NCBI RefSeq assembly: GCF_015097055.1
Contig: NZ_AP023366.1
Coordinates: 472,501 to 536,500, forward strand
Direction: 5' to 3'
Source of the DNA: Effusibacillus dendaii
GTDB taxonomy: Bacteria > Bacillota > Bacilli > Tumebacillales > Effusibacillaceae
DNA: 64,000 bases
Shown: one piece after another, positions 20,635-30,959 of the stretch
Numbering within the stretch: the first letter of the stretch is position 1
Layout of the letters: each line of letters starts with the position of its first letter
The notes under the pieces: generated by a model
What the model saw: the letters and a program-made list of their open reading frames with translations, nothing else
Told to the model about the DNA's origin: nothing
Database searches by the model: none
Made by a program: the position numbers and the translations under genes

Positions 20635-21417
20635 ATGAAACGGTATTTGATTCTTTCCGTTGTTTTTGCATTGGCATGTGTTGGGTTATTGCAGAACTCA
20701 GCCATCGCGGTTTCGGATGTTCCCTATCACTTTGGCTTTAAGAAAAGTAAAAACGGTCAGCTTCCCTCTATTGACCAGGAAGGATTTAAGGAGTTTCTGC
20801 AAAAAAATGGCGCCATCTTTTTGGGGGACACCACAAAAAAAGAGCTGTACCTTACCTTTGACAATGGATATGAAAATGGGTACACCAAGCAAATTTTGGA
20901 AACCTTGAAGAAAAAAAAGGTGCCGGCCATCTTCTTTGTGACGGGTCAGTATATAAAAGATCAACCGGAGTTATTGAAACAGATGGTGGCGGAAGGACAT
21001 CTGATCGGCAATCATTCATGGAATCATCCGGATGTCACTCAAATTTCAAACGAACAAATGAAGGAAGAGCTGGATCAAGTGAAACAGCGTGTGACAGAGG
21101 TGACCGGGCAAAAGGAGATGCGTTTTTTACGTACACCGAGAGGGATTTTTAGTGAACGAACATTGGCGTACAGCAGAGAACTCGGGTATACAAACGTCTT
21201 TTGGTCGATTGCCTATAAAGACTGGGATATCAAGGACCAAAAGGGGGCCAACTACGCGTATGAGAAAGTGATGAACCAACTTCATCCTGGCGCCGTGATT
21301 TTGCTGCATTCCGTGTCCAAGGATAACGCCAAGGCGTTGGGAAGAATCATTGATGACGCCAGGCAAAAGGGATACGAATTTAAAAGGCTTGATCAGCTTA
21401 TACAGAAAAATTATTGA
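20635..21417 (+). CDS. pdaA: Polysaccharide deacetylase, PdaA-like
   Basis: A 260-residue exported NodB-type deacetylase. Residues 1-26 are a signal peptide ending in SAIA. YLTFDNGYENGY holds the catalytic Asp pair, GNHSWNHPDV the metal histidines and FLRTPRGIFSE the third motif, with HPGAVILLHSVS near the end. The DNGYENGY form and YHFGFKKSKNGQ start are typical of PdaA, the N-acetylmuramic acid deacetylase required for muramic delta-lactam in spore cortex. It points to a spore-former. It begins 10 bases after the glpD remnant, with AAGGAGTG, and ends before a strong terminator. Confidence 0.9.
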   Translation: MKRYLILSVVFALACVGLLQNSAIAVSDVPYHFGFKKSKNGQLPSIDQEGFKEFLQKNGAIFLGDTTKKELYLTFDNGYENGYTKQILETLKKKKVPAIFFVTGQYIKDQPELLKQMVAEGHLIGNHSWNHPDVTQISNEQMKEELDQVKQRVTEVTGQKEMRFLRTPRGIFSERTLAYSRELGYTNVFWSIAYKDWDIKDQKGANYAYEKVMNQLHPGAVILLHSVSKDNAKALGRIIDDARQKGYEFKRLDQLIQKNY

Positions 21418-21444
21418 AAGCTGCCGCAGGCAGCATGGAGTATA

Positions 21445-21471
21445 GCCGGAACTTAATTCCGGTTTTTTTTT
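21445..21471 (+). terminator. Rho-independent terminator after pdaA
   Basis: CCGGAA (21447-21452) with TTCCGG (21457-21462), then nine T. It abuts the 3' end of the convergent hydrolase gene. Confidence 0.85.
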
Positions 21472-22316
21472 CAAAGATCCAAATTGGCAATCCAGTCTTT
21501 CACGAGTTGATGAATCTCAGCGTTAGATAGTATCCCATCGTGAGATTCATTTGGAACGATTGCAACCTTAGCTTTGGTATATTCAGAAAAAACAGGCTCA
21601 TACTGGTCGGAAGCGAATACTTCGTCATTGGAGCCAGCCAAAACAAGTGTAGGTTTGTTGAGTTTCTGCAAATCTCTTTTGTATTTCATGGGCGTTCGGG
21701 AAATAAGCAGGCGAAAACTGAATTCGAGCGTTTCGCTGCCGTGTCTGAGTTCTTCCGGCTTGTTATTTTTCATCACCGGAAGGTAATTCCATTTTTTAAT
21801 CCCTATGCCATTTAAGAGGAAAAGGGTGATTAGACGTTTCTTATTGATCTGAAGCGTGCCATCGGACGGTCTTTCGGTTGGAGCGCCGGGACCTAAAAGC
21901 GGAGCTAACAGAAGGTACGCTTGAACAAGCTTTACATACTTGCTTCCTGCAAAACGGATGGCCGTTCCCCCGCCAGCCGAGTGTCCCGCCAAAATTATTT
22001 TGGCAGGGCAGTGGGATGTCGCAATCCATTCGATCAGATCGGCTATGTCATCTTCAATTTGTCCAATGTAATCCACGTCGCCTCTGCGTACCGGGTTTTC
22101 GCCATATCCCCTAAGATCGGGTGTATATACGTTCGCAAGATTGTTGGCTGAAATAAATTCAGCAAGCGGTTTCAGGTATTTGCTGTCTTCTGAGATTCCA
22201 TGCAGGATAATCATAGCGATAGAAGATTTTGCGGGATAGTGCCGAACAAAGAGCTTACCCCCATCTCTTGTTTGATAGGGCTGGCATTCCGGAAGAGATT
22301 GAACAAATTGCGACAT
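21471..22316 (-). CDS. Alpha/beta hydrolase (monoglyceride-lipase-like)
   Basis: A 281-residue alpha/beta-hydrolase fold protein without signal peptide. The nucleophile elbow is GHSAGGG near residue 112, the oxyanion segment IILHGISED near residue 38, the acid in LAGSNDEVF and the histidine in NESHDGI. The N-terminal arrangement and PDLRGYG match lysophospholipase/monoacylglycerol lipase-like enzymes (Hydrolase_4). It is alone on the minus strand. Substrate is likely a short or medium acyl ester, which is an inference. Confidence 0.82.
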   Translation of the reverse strand: MSQFVQSLPECQPYQTRDGGKLFVRHYPAKSSIAMIILHGISEDSKYLKPLAEFISANNLANVYTPDLRGYGENPVRRGDVDYIGQIEDDIADLIEWIATSHCPAKIILAGHSAGGGTAIRFAGSKYVKLVQAYLLLAPLLGPGAPTERPSDGTLQINKKRLITLFLLNGIGIKKWNYLPVMKNNKPEELRHGSETLEFSFRLLISRTPMKYKRDLQKLNKPTLVLAGSNDEVFASDQYEPVFSEYTKAKVAIVPNESHDGILSNAEIHQLVKDWIANLDL

Positions 22317-22478
22317 TTAGATCACCTCGGGATCATTTTAAATTTTGATGGAAAATCTTTCAATAATTTTCAGTCTCAACATACGGGGCCATTAATCCGA
22401 ATATTGTGAAATTAGGAGGCGTTGCTAACTAAAACTATCTATCTTAGCAATTCATTTTAAGGGAGGGGTTCATGTTTT

Positions 22479-24011
22479 ATGGATAGGAAACATAGACCGT
22501 TTCTATCACTGCTTGCCCTCATGACTCTCGCACTGGGTATTGTACTGTCCGGATGCGGATCGGACAACAAGCCCTCTTCGTCCGGACAAAGCGGTGGGGA
22601 GCTGGTTGTGGCATATGACAGCGATGTCACCAATTTTGATCCAATCCTGGGAAGCTCCGGCAATGACCACGCGATGCTCTATTTGGCCTATGAAACTCTT
22701 GTTAATTATAATGGCGAGATGCAGCCGCAACCCGGTCTTGCAAAATCGTGGGAGTTCTCTGACGACAAAAAGACCATTACACTTCACCTGCAGGAAAATG
22801 TCAAATTCCAGGACGGTACAGATTTTAATGCGGAAGCTGTCAAATTCAACATCGAACGTGCCAATTCTGATTCATCCAAGGTTTCCGACCTGAAAAATGT
22901 AGAGTCGGTCGAAGCGGCTGATCCTCACACTGTTAAAATTCACCTGAAACAACCTGATTCTTCGATTATTCTGGCTCTCTCAGACCGTGCGGGCATGATG
23001 GTATCTCCCGCCGCCGTTAAAAAATACGGAAACGATTATTCGCAGCATCCTGTAGGAGCCGGTCCATTTAAGATGGTCAACTGGGTGCACAGCGGAGAAA
23101 TTCAATATGAAAAATTTGCTGACTACTGGCAAAAGGATCAAGTGCATCTCAATAAAATCACCGTTAAAATCATGCCAGATGAAAATTCACGTTTAAATGC
23201 GCTCAAATCCGGTCAGGTGCAATTTTACTGGAACGTCTCACCGGATAATTACGCAACGCTGCAAAACGACTCCAGCATTACGTTAAGCGGAAAAATGACC
23301 TTCCTATTTGCCAATATCTATCTCAATACGACGAAACCACCGTTTGACAACAAGAATGTACGTTTAGCGCTGCTGTATGGCATTGATCGACCGCAAATTG
23401 TGAAAGGTCTATTTAATGGAATCGGTGAACCTGCATATTCCACCTTCCCGAGCGGATACTGGGCGCATTCTGATCAAATGGTTCCGTATGATCCTGACAA
23501 AGCGAAACAATATCTGCAAAATTCGGGTTTAAGCATTGTCTCGTTTGATATGGAAGTGGCAGCCAATGCCCGTGACCAAAGAATTGCGGAAGCAGTGCAG
23601 CAGCAGCTTAAACAAATCGGCATTACGGTCAATATCAAGCCGGCAGAGTTGACAAAAGCGGTCGCTACCTATTTTTCAGAAAAGCAAGTGCCTGCTTTTC
23701 TATCGTACTGGACGGGCCGACCGGATCCGCAGCAAACGGTCAATCTTTTCCTAGGTTCGAAAGGGTTCTATAACGCTGGCGGTTATACGGTGCCGGAAAA
23801 AGAGTCTTTAATCTCGCAAGCGGCACAAGAAACCGATCAAGTGAAACGGGCCAAACTCTACGATCAGATCAACAAGATCGCGATTGTACAGGAAGCGATG
23901 GATATTCCGATTCTGTTTCTGAAGCAGACAGGTGCAATGAACAGCCATGTGAAAGGGTTTGAACCGACAGCCTTGGGAAAACCGCGATTCGCTTTCCTGC
24001 GGCTTGAATAG
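22479..24011 (+). CDS. ABC transporter substrate-binding lipoprotein, family 5
   Basis: A 510-residue solute-binding protein. Residues 1-25 form a lipoprotein signal with lipobox LSGC (Cys26). The rest is an SBP_bac_5 domain (GGELVVAYDSDVTNFDPI; LYLAYETLV; VKFNIERA; VRLALLYGIDRPQIV). It delivers peptides, opines, glutathione or similar solutes to the permeases that follow. ATG 22479 is the only plausible start, after GGGAGGGG. It is the first of five genes of a complete importer, followed by an acyl-CoA ligase; ligand unknown. Confidence 0.88.
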   Translation: MDRKHRPFLSLLALMTLALGIVLSGCGSDNKPSSSGQSGGELVVAYDSDVTNFDPILGSSGNDHAMLYLAYETLVNYNGEMQPQPGLAKSWEFSDDKKTITLHLQENVKFQDGTDFNAEAVKFNIERANSDSSKVSDLKNVESVEAADPHTVKIHLKQPDSSIILALSDRAGMMVSPAAVKKYGNDYSQHPVGAGPFKMVNWVHSGEIQYEKFADYWQKDQVHLNKITVKIMPDENSRLNALKSGQVQFYWNVSPDNYATLQNDSSITLSGKMTFLFANIYLNTTKPPFDNKNVRLALLYGIDRPQIVKGLFNGIGEPAYSTFPSGYWAHSDQMVPYDPDKAKQYLQNSGLSIVSFDMEVAANARDQRIAEAVQQQLKQIGITVNIKPAELTKAVATYFSEKQVPAFLSYWTGRPDPQQTVNLFLGSKGFYNAGGYTVPEKESLISQAAQETDQVKRAKLYDQINKIAIVQEAMDIPILFLKQTGAMNSHVKGFEPTALGKPRFAFLRLE

Positions 24012-24036
24012 CCGTGGAGGAAGAGGAGGGAGAACG

Positions 24037-24981
24037 ATGTTACTAAGGTTTTTGTTGCGCCGACTCCTGTACGTGGTGCCTATGGTTCTCGTAACGACAC
24101 TTGTTGTTTTTTCCCTGATTCTTCTCATTCCCGGAAATCCGGCTTTGGCACTGCTGGGAGAGAACGCTACGGAAGAGAAAATTGCCCAGTTGAACCATCA
24201 ACTGGGTCTTGATCAGCCGATTTACGTACAGTACGCAGACTGGCTTGTTCGTGCGCTGCATGGGGATCTGGGCAGATCCCTCTTTACGGGGGAAATTGTA
24301 AGTTCTGCGATTGGTACCCGGGTCGGTGTGACACTGCAACTGGTTGTATTTGCGATGCTCATTGCGATTCTTGTGGGCATGTTTTTTGCCATCATATCGG
24401 TGATTCGCCCCAACAGTTGGCTGGATTACATTGCGCGGCTGATCGCCATGCTGGGTACGGCCGTTCCCAACTTTTGGCTGGCGATGCTGCTCGTTTTTCT
24501 GTTCAGTGTAAAAATGAAATGGCTTCCTGCAACAGGGTTTGTGAGTATCACGGAGAATCCTGGCAAGTTTCTGGAAAATGCCGTCATGCCTGCGATCTCC
24601 CTGGGTGCTTTTGGTGCGGCGCAAATTACCAGACAGCTTCGTTCTTCCCTGCTGGAAGTTCTGGATGCCGATTACATTCGTACGGCATATGCGAAAGGAC
24701 TTGGGCTGTGGGGAGTCATATGGAAGCATGGGCTGCGGAACTCTTTTGTGCCGGTGGTAACCACAATTGGCCTTTTGTTTGGGAGCCTGCTGGGAGCTAC
24801 CGTAGTTGTTGAAACCCTGTTTGCTATACCGGGTATGGGGCAGCTTGCCGTCTCATCCATTTTGCAGCGTGATTTTCCGATGCTACAGGGCGTTGTTCTA
24901 GTCATGGTGATTCTCGTTCTTGCCATCAATTTCATAACGGATGTGATCTATGCGATTGTCGATCCAAGAATCGAGTATTAG
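24037..24981 (+). CDS. ABC transporter permease, DppB-like
   Basis: A 314-residue permease with one N-terminal helix, a periplasm-like outer loop and five further helices. LLRRLLYVVPMVLVTTLVVF and the EAA-loop DYIRTAYAKGLG are typical of DppB/OppB. The ATG at 24037 follows GAGGAGGGAGAAC; codons further upstream are in frame but overlap the preceding gene. It pairs with the DppC-like permease 11 bases downstream. Confidence 0.88.
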   Translation: MLLRFLLRRLLYVVPMVLVTTLVVFSLILLIPGNPALALLGENATEEKIAQLNHQLGLDQPIYVQYADWLVRALHGDLGRSLFTGEIVSSAIGTRVGVTLQLVVFAMLIAILVGMFFAIISVIRPNSWLDYIARLIAMLGTAVPNFWLAMLLVFLFSVKMKWLPATGFVSITENPGKFLENAVMPAISLGAFGAAQITRQLRSSLLEVLDADYIRTAYAKGLGLWGVIWKHGLRNSFVPVVTTIGLLFGSLLGATVVVETLFAIPGMGQLAVSSILQRDFPMLQGVVLVMVILVLAINFITDVIYAIVDPRIEY

Positions 24982-24992
24982 GGGGGATAGGG

Positions 24993-25832
24993 TTGCGTGC
25001 AGCAGCCATTTGGAAACGGTTCAGGAAAGAAAAGTTGGCCTTGGCAAGCTTCTTTTATTTGATAGCATTGATAGTTATTGCGCTGATTGCACCCTGGATT
25101 TCTCCCCATGATCCGCAAGCGCAAAATCTGAATGCTGTTATGCAGCCTCCCGATGCCCATCACTGGTTTGGGACGGATGAACTGGGCCGAGACGTATTGA
25201 GCAGATTGCTGTTTGGTTCACGAGCGGCAATTGAAGCCGGTTTTGTTGCGATTTTGATCCCGCTGGTGATTGGCGTTCCGATAGGGATTGTATCAGGGTA
25301 TATCGGGGGCGTCTTGGATGATATTTTTATGCGGGTTGTAGATGCCATCTTGTCGTTTCCAGCCATTCTTCTGGCCTTGGGAATTACCGGTGCGCTTGGC
25401 GTAAGCCTTAAAAATGCGATGATTGCAATCGGTATTGTGTTTACGCCGCAATTTGCTAGACTCGCGCGGGGGCAAACGCTGCAAATTCGGAAATCCGCCT
25501 ATGTAGAAGCGGCGCAGATTGCGGGAGCGGGTCCGTTTTGGATTATGTGCAAACATATTATTCCCAATACCCTGTCTCCGATTATTGTGCAAGCATCTTT
25601 TAGTTTTAGTTTTGCCGTATTAGTGGAAGCCTCTCTAAGCTTCTTGGGACTTGGCGCACAATCGCCCCAGATTAGTTGGGGGATGATGCTGCAACAAGCC
25701 TATACCAAAATCTATCAAAATGCGTGGTTGATGGTGTTCCCGGGACTTGCCATTCTTTTTACCGTCCTGGCCGGGAATTTCTTTGGAGACGGACTGCGTG
25801 TCGCCGTTGACCCGAAAATGAAACGGACATGA
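24993..25832 (+). CDS. ABC transporter permease, DppC-like
   Basis: A 279-residue permease with six predicted helices. The N-terminal helix is followed by DPQAQNLNAVMQPP and HHWFGTDELGRDVLSRLLFG, the standard DppC/OppC signature, and the EAA loop SAYVEAAQIAGAG. The start is TTG 24993 after GGGGGGATAG. Its stop region overlaps a weak ATG of the ATPase gene; the operon is tightly packed. Confidence 0.88.
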   Translation: MRAAAIWKRFRKEKLALASFFYLIALIVIALIAPWISPHDPQAQNLNAVMQPPDAHHWFGTDELGRDVLSRLLFGSRAAIEAGFVAILIPLVIGVPIGIVSGYIGGVLDDIFMRVVDAILSFPAILLALGITGALGVSLKNAMIAIGIVFTPQFARLARGQTLQIRKSAYVEAAQIAGAGPFWIMCKHIIPNTLSPIIVQASFSFSFAVLVEASLSFLGLGAQSPQISWGMMLQQAYTKIYQNAWLMVFPGLAILFTVLAGNFFGDGLRVAVDPKMKRT

Positions 25833-25843
25833 GGAGGAAAAGT

Positions 25844-26836
25844 ATGGGTGAACAACGTCCCCTCCTTGAGGTGAGCCATCTGCAAGTCTCGTTTCCTGCA
25901 GATGCGGGGCATATTTCTGTGATCCATGACGTATCGTTTCATGTAAATAAAGGGGAGATTGTAGCGCTTGTTGGCGAATCGGGAAGCGGCAAGAGTGTCA
26001 CTGCTCTTTCGGTTATGCGGCTGCATGGCGCAGGAATCCGTTATGGAGCCGACAGTTCCATTCGTTTCCATGAACAGGAGCTGCTCGATCTGCCAAACAA
26101 GGTGATGCAAGACATACGCGGCAATCAAATATCGATGATATTTCAGGATCCGATGGTATCGCTAAACCCAGTGCACAAAATTAAGAAGCAGATCATGGAA
26201 CCGATTTTGCTTCATCAAAAGAAAAGCAAACAAGAGGCGCTGGGCGCCGCCAAACAGCTTTTGGAGCAAGTGGGTATATCCGATCCGGAAAAACGGCTTG
26301 ACGAATATCCCCATCAACTGTCAGGCGGCATGCGGCAACGTGTCATGATTGCGATGGCGCTTGCTTGTAAACCTTCTTTGCTGATTGCCGATGAACCTAC
26401 AACCGCACTTGACGTGACGATACAAGCGCAAGTGCTTCAGATCATGAAACAACAGCAAGAACAGACGGGAGTTTCCATTTTGCTGATTACTCATGATCTG
26501 GGTGTGGTTGCGGAAATGGCAGACCGGGTACTTGTGATGTATGCGGGGCGAATTGTGGAAGAGGGGGATGTGGCTGCTATTTTCGAGCGGCCGTTGCATC
26601 CCTATACAAGGGCGCTTCTGCAAAGTGTTCCCAAACTGGATGGAAAGAATGAACGTCTTGCTTCGATTCCAGGTACTGTACCGAGTCCATTTGATCTGCC
26701 GCAAGGCTGTCCGTTTCACGCGCGGTGTTTTTATGCAACAGATCCATGCAAGGCGGAGTTTCCTGCCATTTCAAAGCATACCAATCAATCTGCTGCGTGC
26801 TGGAATCCTCTGAACAGGGAGGAATCGTATGTCTGA
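25844..26836 (+). CDS. ABC transporter ATPase, DppD-like
   Basis: A 330-residue ATPase: Walker [10 protein letters not shown]-loop [12 protein letters not shown], signature LSGGMRQRV, Walker [14 protein letters not shown]-loop LLITHDLG and the oligopeptide-transporter C-terminal motif GCPFHARC. The start ATG 25844 (site AGGAGGAAAAGT) is preferred over the ATG at 25829 that overlaps the permease stop. It would form a heterodimer with the next ATPase. Confidence 0.9.
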   Translation: MGEQRPLLEVSHLQVSFPADAGHISVIHDVSFHVNKGEIVALVGESGSGKSVTALSVMRLHGAGIRYGADSSIRFHEQELLDLPNKVMQDIRGNQISMIFQDPMVSLNPVHKIKKQIMEPILLHQKKSKQEALGAAKQLLEQVGISDPEKRLDEYPHQLSGGMRQRVMIAMALACKPSLLIADEPTTALDVTIQAQVLQIMKQQQEQTGVSILLITHDLGVVAEMADRVLVMYAGRIVEEGDVAAIFERPLHPYTRALLQSVPKLDGKNERLASIPGTVPSPFDLPQGCPFHARCFYATDPCKAEFPAISKHTNQSAACWNPLNREESYV

Positions 26837-27794
26837 GCCGCTTCTTTCCGTGCAAAACATAAAACGGCATTTCTCCGCAGGCGGAGGAATGTTCAGGAAA
26901 ACGCGTCGCGCCGTAAAGGCGGTCGATGGTGTCAGTTTTGCTATCGGGCAAGGGGAAACGCTGGGGCTTGTCGGCGAGTCGGGCTGCGGAAAATCTACGA
27001 CAGGCAGGATGATTGTAGGCCTGTTGGCACCGACAGACGGAGAGATTTTCTTTCAGGGCCAATCGATTGCGGAAAAGACAATCCGGCGTAATGCGGGCAA
27101 AAATTTGCAAATGGTGTTCCAGGATCCGTATGCATCCCTCAACCCCCGCATGGTCATTCGGCAAATCGTTGCGGAACCGCTTTTGCTGCAAAATTGGGGA
27201 AGCAGGGCGGAACGGGATAAACGGGTGGATGAACTCCTGGAGCGGGTCGGACTTGCCTCCTATCATGCAAGCCGCTATCCTGATGAATTTTCGGGAGGTC
27301 AGCGTCAGCGGATCGGGATTGCCAGAGCGTTAGCCCTCTCTCCAAAACTGATTGTCTGTGATGAACCGATATCGGCGCTTGATGTATCGATTCAGGCGCA
27401 AATCCTTAATCTTCTCACGGATATCCAACAGGATCTGGGAATTTCGTATTTGTTTATCTCACATGGACTGCAAGCCGTTAAATATGTCAGCCACAAGATT
27501 GCTGTCATGTATCTGGGGAAAATCGTCGAGCAGGCTGAGGGAGATTCTCTTTTTTCCAATCCTCTGCATCCCTATACGAAAGCTCTTCTTTCTGCTGTCC
27601 CGGAACCGGATCCGAGTCGCCGCGAACGGGAGCGGATCGTTTTAAGCGGGGATCTTCCAAGCCCCTCCAATCCGCCAAAAGGGTGCCGGTTTCATACCCG
27701 CTGTCCAACGGCCATGGAGCGCTGCAAAACGGAAGAACCGACGCCTCTTACTGTGGCGGAGGATCGTCAAATCGCCTGTTTTCTTTATGAATAA
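26829..27794 (+). CDS. ABC transporter ATPase, DppF-like
   Basis: A 321-residue ATPase with [48 protein letters not shown] and the C-terminal GCRFHTRCP. It is the partner of the DppD-like subunit, whose 3' end it overlaps by 8 bases. Usual DppF proteins read SHDL at the H-loop; here the text is FISHGLQ, with His kept and Asp replaced by Gly, a mild variation. Confidence 0.9.
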   Translation: MSEPLLSVQNIKRHFSAGGGMFRKTRRAVKAVDGVSFAIGQGETLGLVGESGCGKSTTGRMIVGLLAPTDGEIFFQGQSIAEKTIRRNAGKNLQMVFQDPYASLNPRMVIRQIVAEPLLLQNWGSRAERDKRVDELLERVGLASYHASRYPDEFSGGQRQRIGIARALALSPKLIVCDEPISALDVSIQAQILNLLTDIQQDLGISYLFISHGLQAVKYVSHKIAVMYLGKIVEQAEGDSLFSNPLHPYTKALLSAVPEPDPSRRERERIVLSGDLPSPSNPPKGCRFHTRCPTAMERCKTEEPTPLTVAEDRQIACFLYE

Positions 27795-27814
27795 AATTGT
27801 TATGAGGTGAGAGT

Positions 27815-29512
27815 ATGCAAGAAGAAATGTATCTGGAAACCCTGCGAACTCTTTGGAAACAGCAGTGGCCCAATCATTTGCCGTCGGAACCGAACTATCC
27901 TTTTGGCGAAGTTCCGCTGACAACCTATCTGCAAAGATGGGCAGAAAGGCAGCCCGATCATCCGGTTTTGATCTATTACGGGCGGGAAGTGAGTTTTCGC
28001 GAACTGGATGATCTCAGCAGCCGGTTTTCTTCCTGTCTTGCCGATTTGGGGCTTACAAAAGGGGATAGGGTGGCTGTTTTCCTGCCGAATTGCCCGCAGT
28101 TTCATATCGCGTTTTACGGAATTTTGAAACTGGGCTGTGTCCATGTTCCGGTTAATCCCATGTTTAAAGAACTGGAACTTATTTATGAACTCAGTGACAG
28201 TGGCGCCCGTGTGATTGTCACATTGGATCAGTTTGTGCCGCTGGTCCAATCTGTCGTGGATCAAACGCCCGTACATACGGTGCTTGTGACGCGGTTCTCC
28301 GATTTTTTGCCGCAAAATCCGACGATTCCTGTTCACAAAACGATGACGGATGCAAATGTGGATCTTACGGGAACCGTTCCCTTTATGGAGACACTTCTTC
28401 TGCAAAAGGCGGATTATCCGAACATGGATGTAGGCTTGGACGATGTAGTGGCTTTTAACTACACCGGCGGCACGACAGGGATGCCAAAGGGCTGCGAGCA
28501 CACGCAGCGGGATATGATCTATACGGCTGCCACCAGTGCAACTTACACCATTGAATCTAAACCGGGCGACATCAGCCTGATCTATGTGCCTATTTTTTGG
28601 ATTGCAGGCGAAAACAGCGGGCTGATCGCGCCGGTCTTTACAGGGAATACATGCATATTGCTGACAAGATGGGACGCGGAAGCGGTTCTTACCGCGATCG
28701 ATCTTTACAAAGTCACCAATACCGGCGGAGTTGTCGATAATCTGGTGGAACTTATGGAGCATCCACGGGTTCCGGAATATGATCTGACCAGTCTTAAAAC
28801 TGTCCTTGCGATGAGTTTTATCAAAAAAATGAATGTGAGCTACCGGCGGCGTTGGCAAGAGATTGCCGGTGCTCAGTGTGTCATACGTGAAGGTGCTTAC
28901 GGAATGACGGAAACGCACACGATGGATACGTTTACCAATGGATTTCAGGAGAATAACATGGACCTTTTAAGTGAACCTGTTTTTTGCGGATTGCCCATGC
29001 CGGGAACTGAATTTAAAATCGTCGATTTTGCCACGCGGGAACTGCTTCCTTTAGGAGAAAAAGGAGAAATTGTGATTCGTACGCCGTCACTGCTCAAGTC
29101 GTATTGGAACAAACCGGAAGCGAGTCAACAATCGCTTCAAAACGGGTGGTTTTACACAGGGGACATTGGCGTGCTCGATGAACAAGGATTTCTTCATTTT
29201 CTTGGCCGGAAAAAGGAAATGCTGAAAGTGCGCGGCATGAGTGTGTTTCCTTCCGAAATCGAAACCCTGCTGGGACGCCATCCTGCGATTGAGGGGAGCG
29301 CCGTGGTAGGACGACCGGACGCAGAAAAAGGAGAAGTGCCTGTTGCATTCATTAAGCTCTGTGAGGGAGCTCTCTTATCAGAAGCGGACCTGGATGCTTG
29401 GTGCAGACAAAATATGGCGACGTACAAAGTGCCGGAAATCCGGATTATAAGTGAGTTTCCTTTGACCACGACAGGAAAGGTCAAAAAAGAAGAACTGAAG
29501 AAACTGTTCTAA
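27815..29512 (+). CDS. AMP-dependent acyl-CoA synthetase (CaiC-like)
   Basis: A 565-residue ANL-superfamily ligase. FNYTGGTTGMPKGCEHTQ is the phosphate loop, EGAYGMTETHTMD the A5 motif, YTGDIGVLDEQGFL the A7 region, and the final TTTGKVKKEELKK holds the adenylation lysine. It resembles crotonobetaine/carnitine or medium-chain acyl-CoA ligases. It begins 20 bases after the importer's last gene, so it may activate the carboxylate brought in by that transporter. Complete and without lesions, in contrast to the related remnant just downstream. Confidence 0.85.
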   Translation: MQEEMYLETLRTLWKQQWPNHLPSEPNYPFGEVPLTTYLQRWAERQPDHPVLIYYGREVSFRELDDLSSRFSSCLADLGLTKGDRVAVFLPNCPQFHIAFYGILKLGCVHVPVNPMFKELELIYELSDSGARVIVTLDQFVPLVQSVVDQTPVHTVLVTRFSDFLPQNPTIPVHKTMTDANVDLTGTVPFMETLLLQKADYPNMDVGLDDVVAFNYTGGTTGMPKGCEHTQRDMIYTAATSATYTIESKPGDISLIYVPIFWIAGENSGLIAPVFTGNTCILLTRWDAEAVLTAIDLYKVTNTGGVVDNLVELMEHPRVPEYDLTSLKTVLAMSFIKKMNVSYRRRWQEIAGAQCVIREGAYGMTETHTMDTFTNGFQENNMDLLSEPVFCGLPMPGTEFKIVDFATRELLPLGEKGEIVIRTPSLLKSYWNKPEASQQSLQNGWFYTGDIGVLDEQGFLHFLGRKKEMLKVRGMSVFPSEIETLLGRHPAIEGSAVVGRPDAEKGEVPVAFIKLCEGALLSEADLDAWCRQNMATYKVPEIRIISEFPLTTTGKVKKEELKKLF

Positions 29513-29532
29513 ACAGAAGAGGGAATGAGTGC

Positions 29533-30798
29533 GTGTCGGAAATCGCAAAGGAAGAAGTAGTCACCCGATATCTGGAAAAATGGGCTGACACAGCCGGCGA
29601 CAGCCCCTTCTTTTTTTACGGTGAGGAAAATCGGCTTTTCACCCCTATAGAGAGTTTAACCGGCTGACGAACCGCATAGCGCATAGTTTGCAGGACTTGG
29701 GCATTCAAAAAGGGGACAGAATATCCGTTTTTTTTGCGAAACTCGTTGATCGCCACATTATCATTGTTTGCGATCTGGAAGGCAGGGGCTGTCTATTGCC
29801 CGAAAGCGTAACCGTCGTGGTCCACGATCCGCAGCTGACAGACCATGATTTTCAGCCTGAACTGGCGGACAGCAAGCTGGATCAACAATTTGCCGAAGTA
29901 TCGTTTGAACAGGTAAAGAAGGGTAAATCGGACAATTTGAGCGTGGAGTTAAACTTTGGGGATACAGCCAATATTATTTATACGTCAGGCACCACAGGTC
30001 CCTCCAAAGGTGTGGCGCAGCCGTTTCGTTGGATCAATGGCTACACATTTAAGAGAAAGCTGCTGAACAGAGAAGATGTCATTTACAACGACCTTCCGCT
30101 TTATCATGTCGGCGGGGCATTTTTTAATATTGCACGGGAAGCTTTTGTAGGGTGCTCGGTTGCCGCATGGGATAAATTCAGCCTGCATCATTTTGGGGAC
30201 AGAATCCATAAAAGCGGCTCGCCTGTCGCCACACTGCTGGATGTCATGATCCCCTGGCTTTTGAAAGCGGAAAAACCGGACGATCGAAGAAACTCATTAA
30301 ATAAAGTCCACATGCAGCCGCTCCCCGAATATCACTATCAGGTGGCCAAAAGATTCGGCATTGATTTTGTCACTGTCGGTTTTGGTCAAACGGAATCCGG
30401 AGCCGGATTCTCAGGTTTAATCCATGAACTGGATGAAACGGAAGGAACGCCGGATGACCTGTACAAGGGGTATTCCCGACGGGAAATCATGGAGATCGCA
30501 AGCAATTATGGCATGCCTGTCCGCGATGGCAAGACCGATTTTAAAAAAGGGTATATGGGAGCGCCATCTTCATTGGTGGAAGCGGCCATCCTAAATGAAA
30601 AAGATGAACCTTGCAAAATCGGCGAAGTTGGGCAAATCGCTATATCGCCGGAGGCACTGGGCGGCCGGAAAGCATTTGATTGACGATCTGATAGACCCGC
30701 AGGATACGCGCAAATTTGTTTGCCGTGCCCTTGAGTATTCTTGTGCAAACGGGGTGAAAAGCAAGCGATTGCTGTCAAATTGGCCAACCGGTTATTGA
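29533..30798 (+). pseudogene. Second acyl-CoA ligase remnant fused to a carboxyltransferase tail
   Basis: A GTG at 29533 opens an acyl-CoA ligase: EVVTRYLEKWADTAGD, then a frameshift near 29645 into REFNRLTNRIAHSLQDLG. A deletion after DRISVFF removes part of the N-domain; IIYTSGTTGPSKGVAQP and the following region survive to about 30660, with another gap before FGIDFVTVGFGQTESGAG-like A5. There the frame runs into HLIDDLIDPQDTRKFVCRAL, which looks like the C-terminal end of a biotin-dependent acyl-CoA carboxylase beta subunit. So two neighbouring catabolic genes were joined by deletion. It is nonfunctional as a ligase because the C-terminal lysine domain is gone. Confidence 0.8.
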
Positions 30799-30959
30799 CC
30801 GGAATGTAATTTGTCTCACATACAGCTCGCCGTTCGTTTGTTACTATACTGGTAGTAAACGTACTGGGATTGGAACGACATTTTTAAAGAATAAATAGGC
30901 GACTAGGCGACTTTGTTCCTAGATTGAGCGGCCAGTATACCTTAAAGGAGGAGTTTAGA

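Noticed and set aside
27800-28918. Long open frame on the minus strand (about 370 codons)
   Set aside because: It lies entirely opposite the acyl-CoA ligase gene, has no ribosome site, and its translation is rich in Arg/His/Ile without domain motifs, as expected for an antisense shadow.
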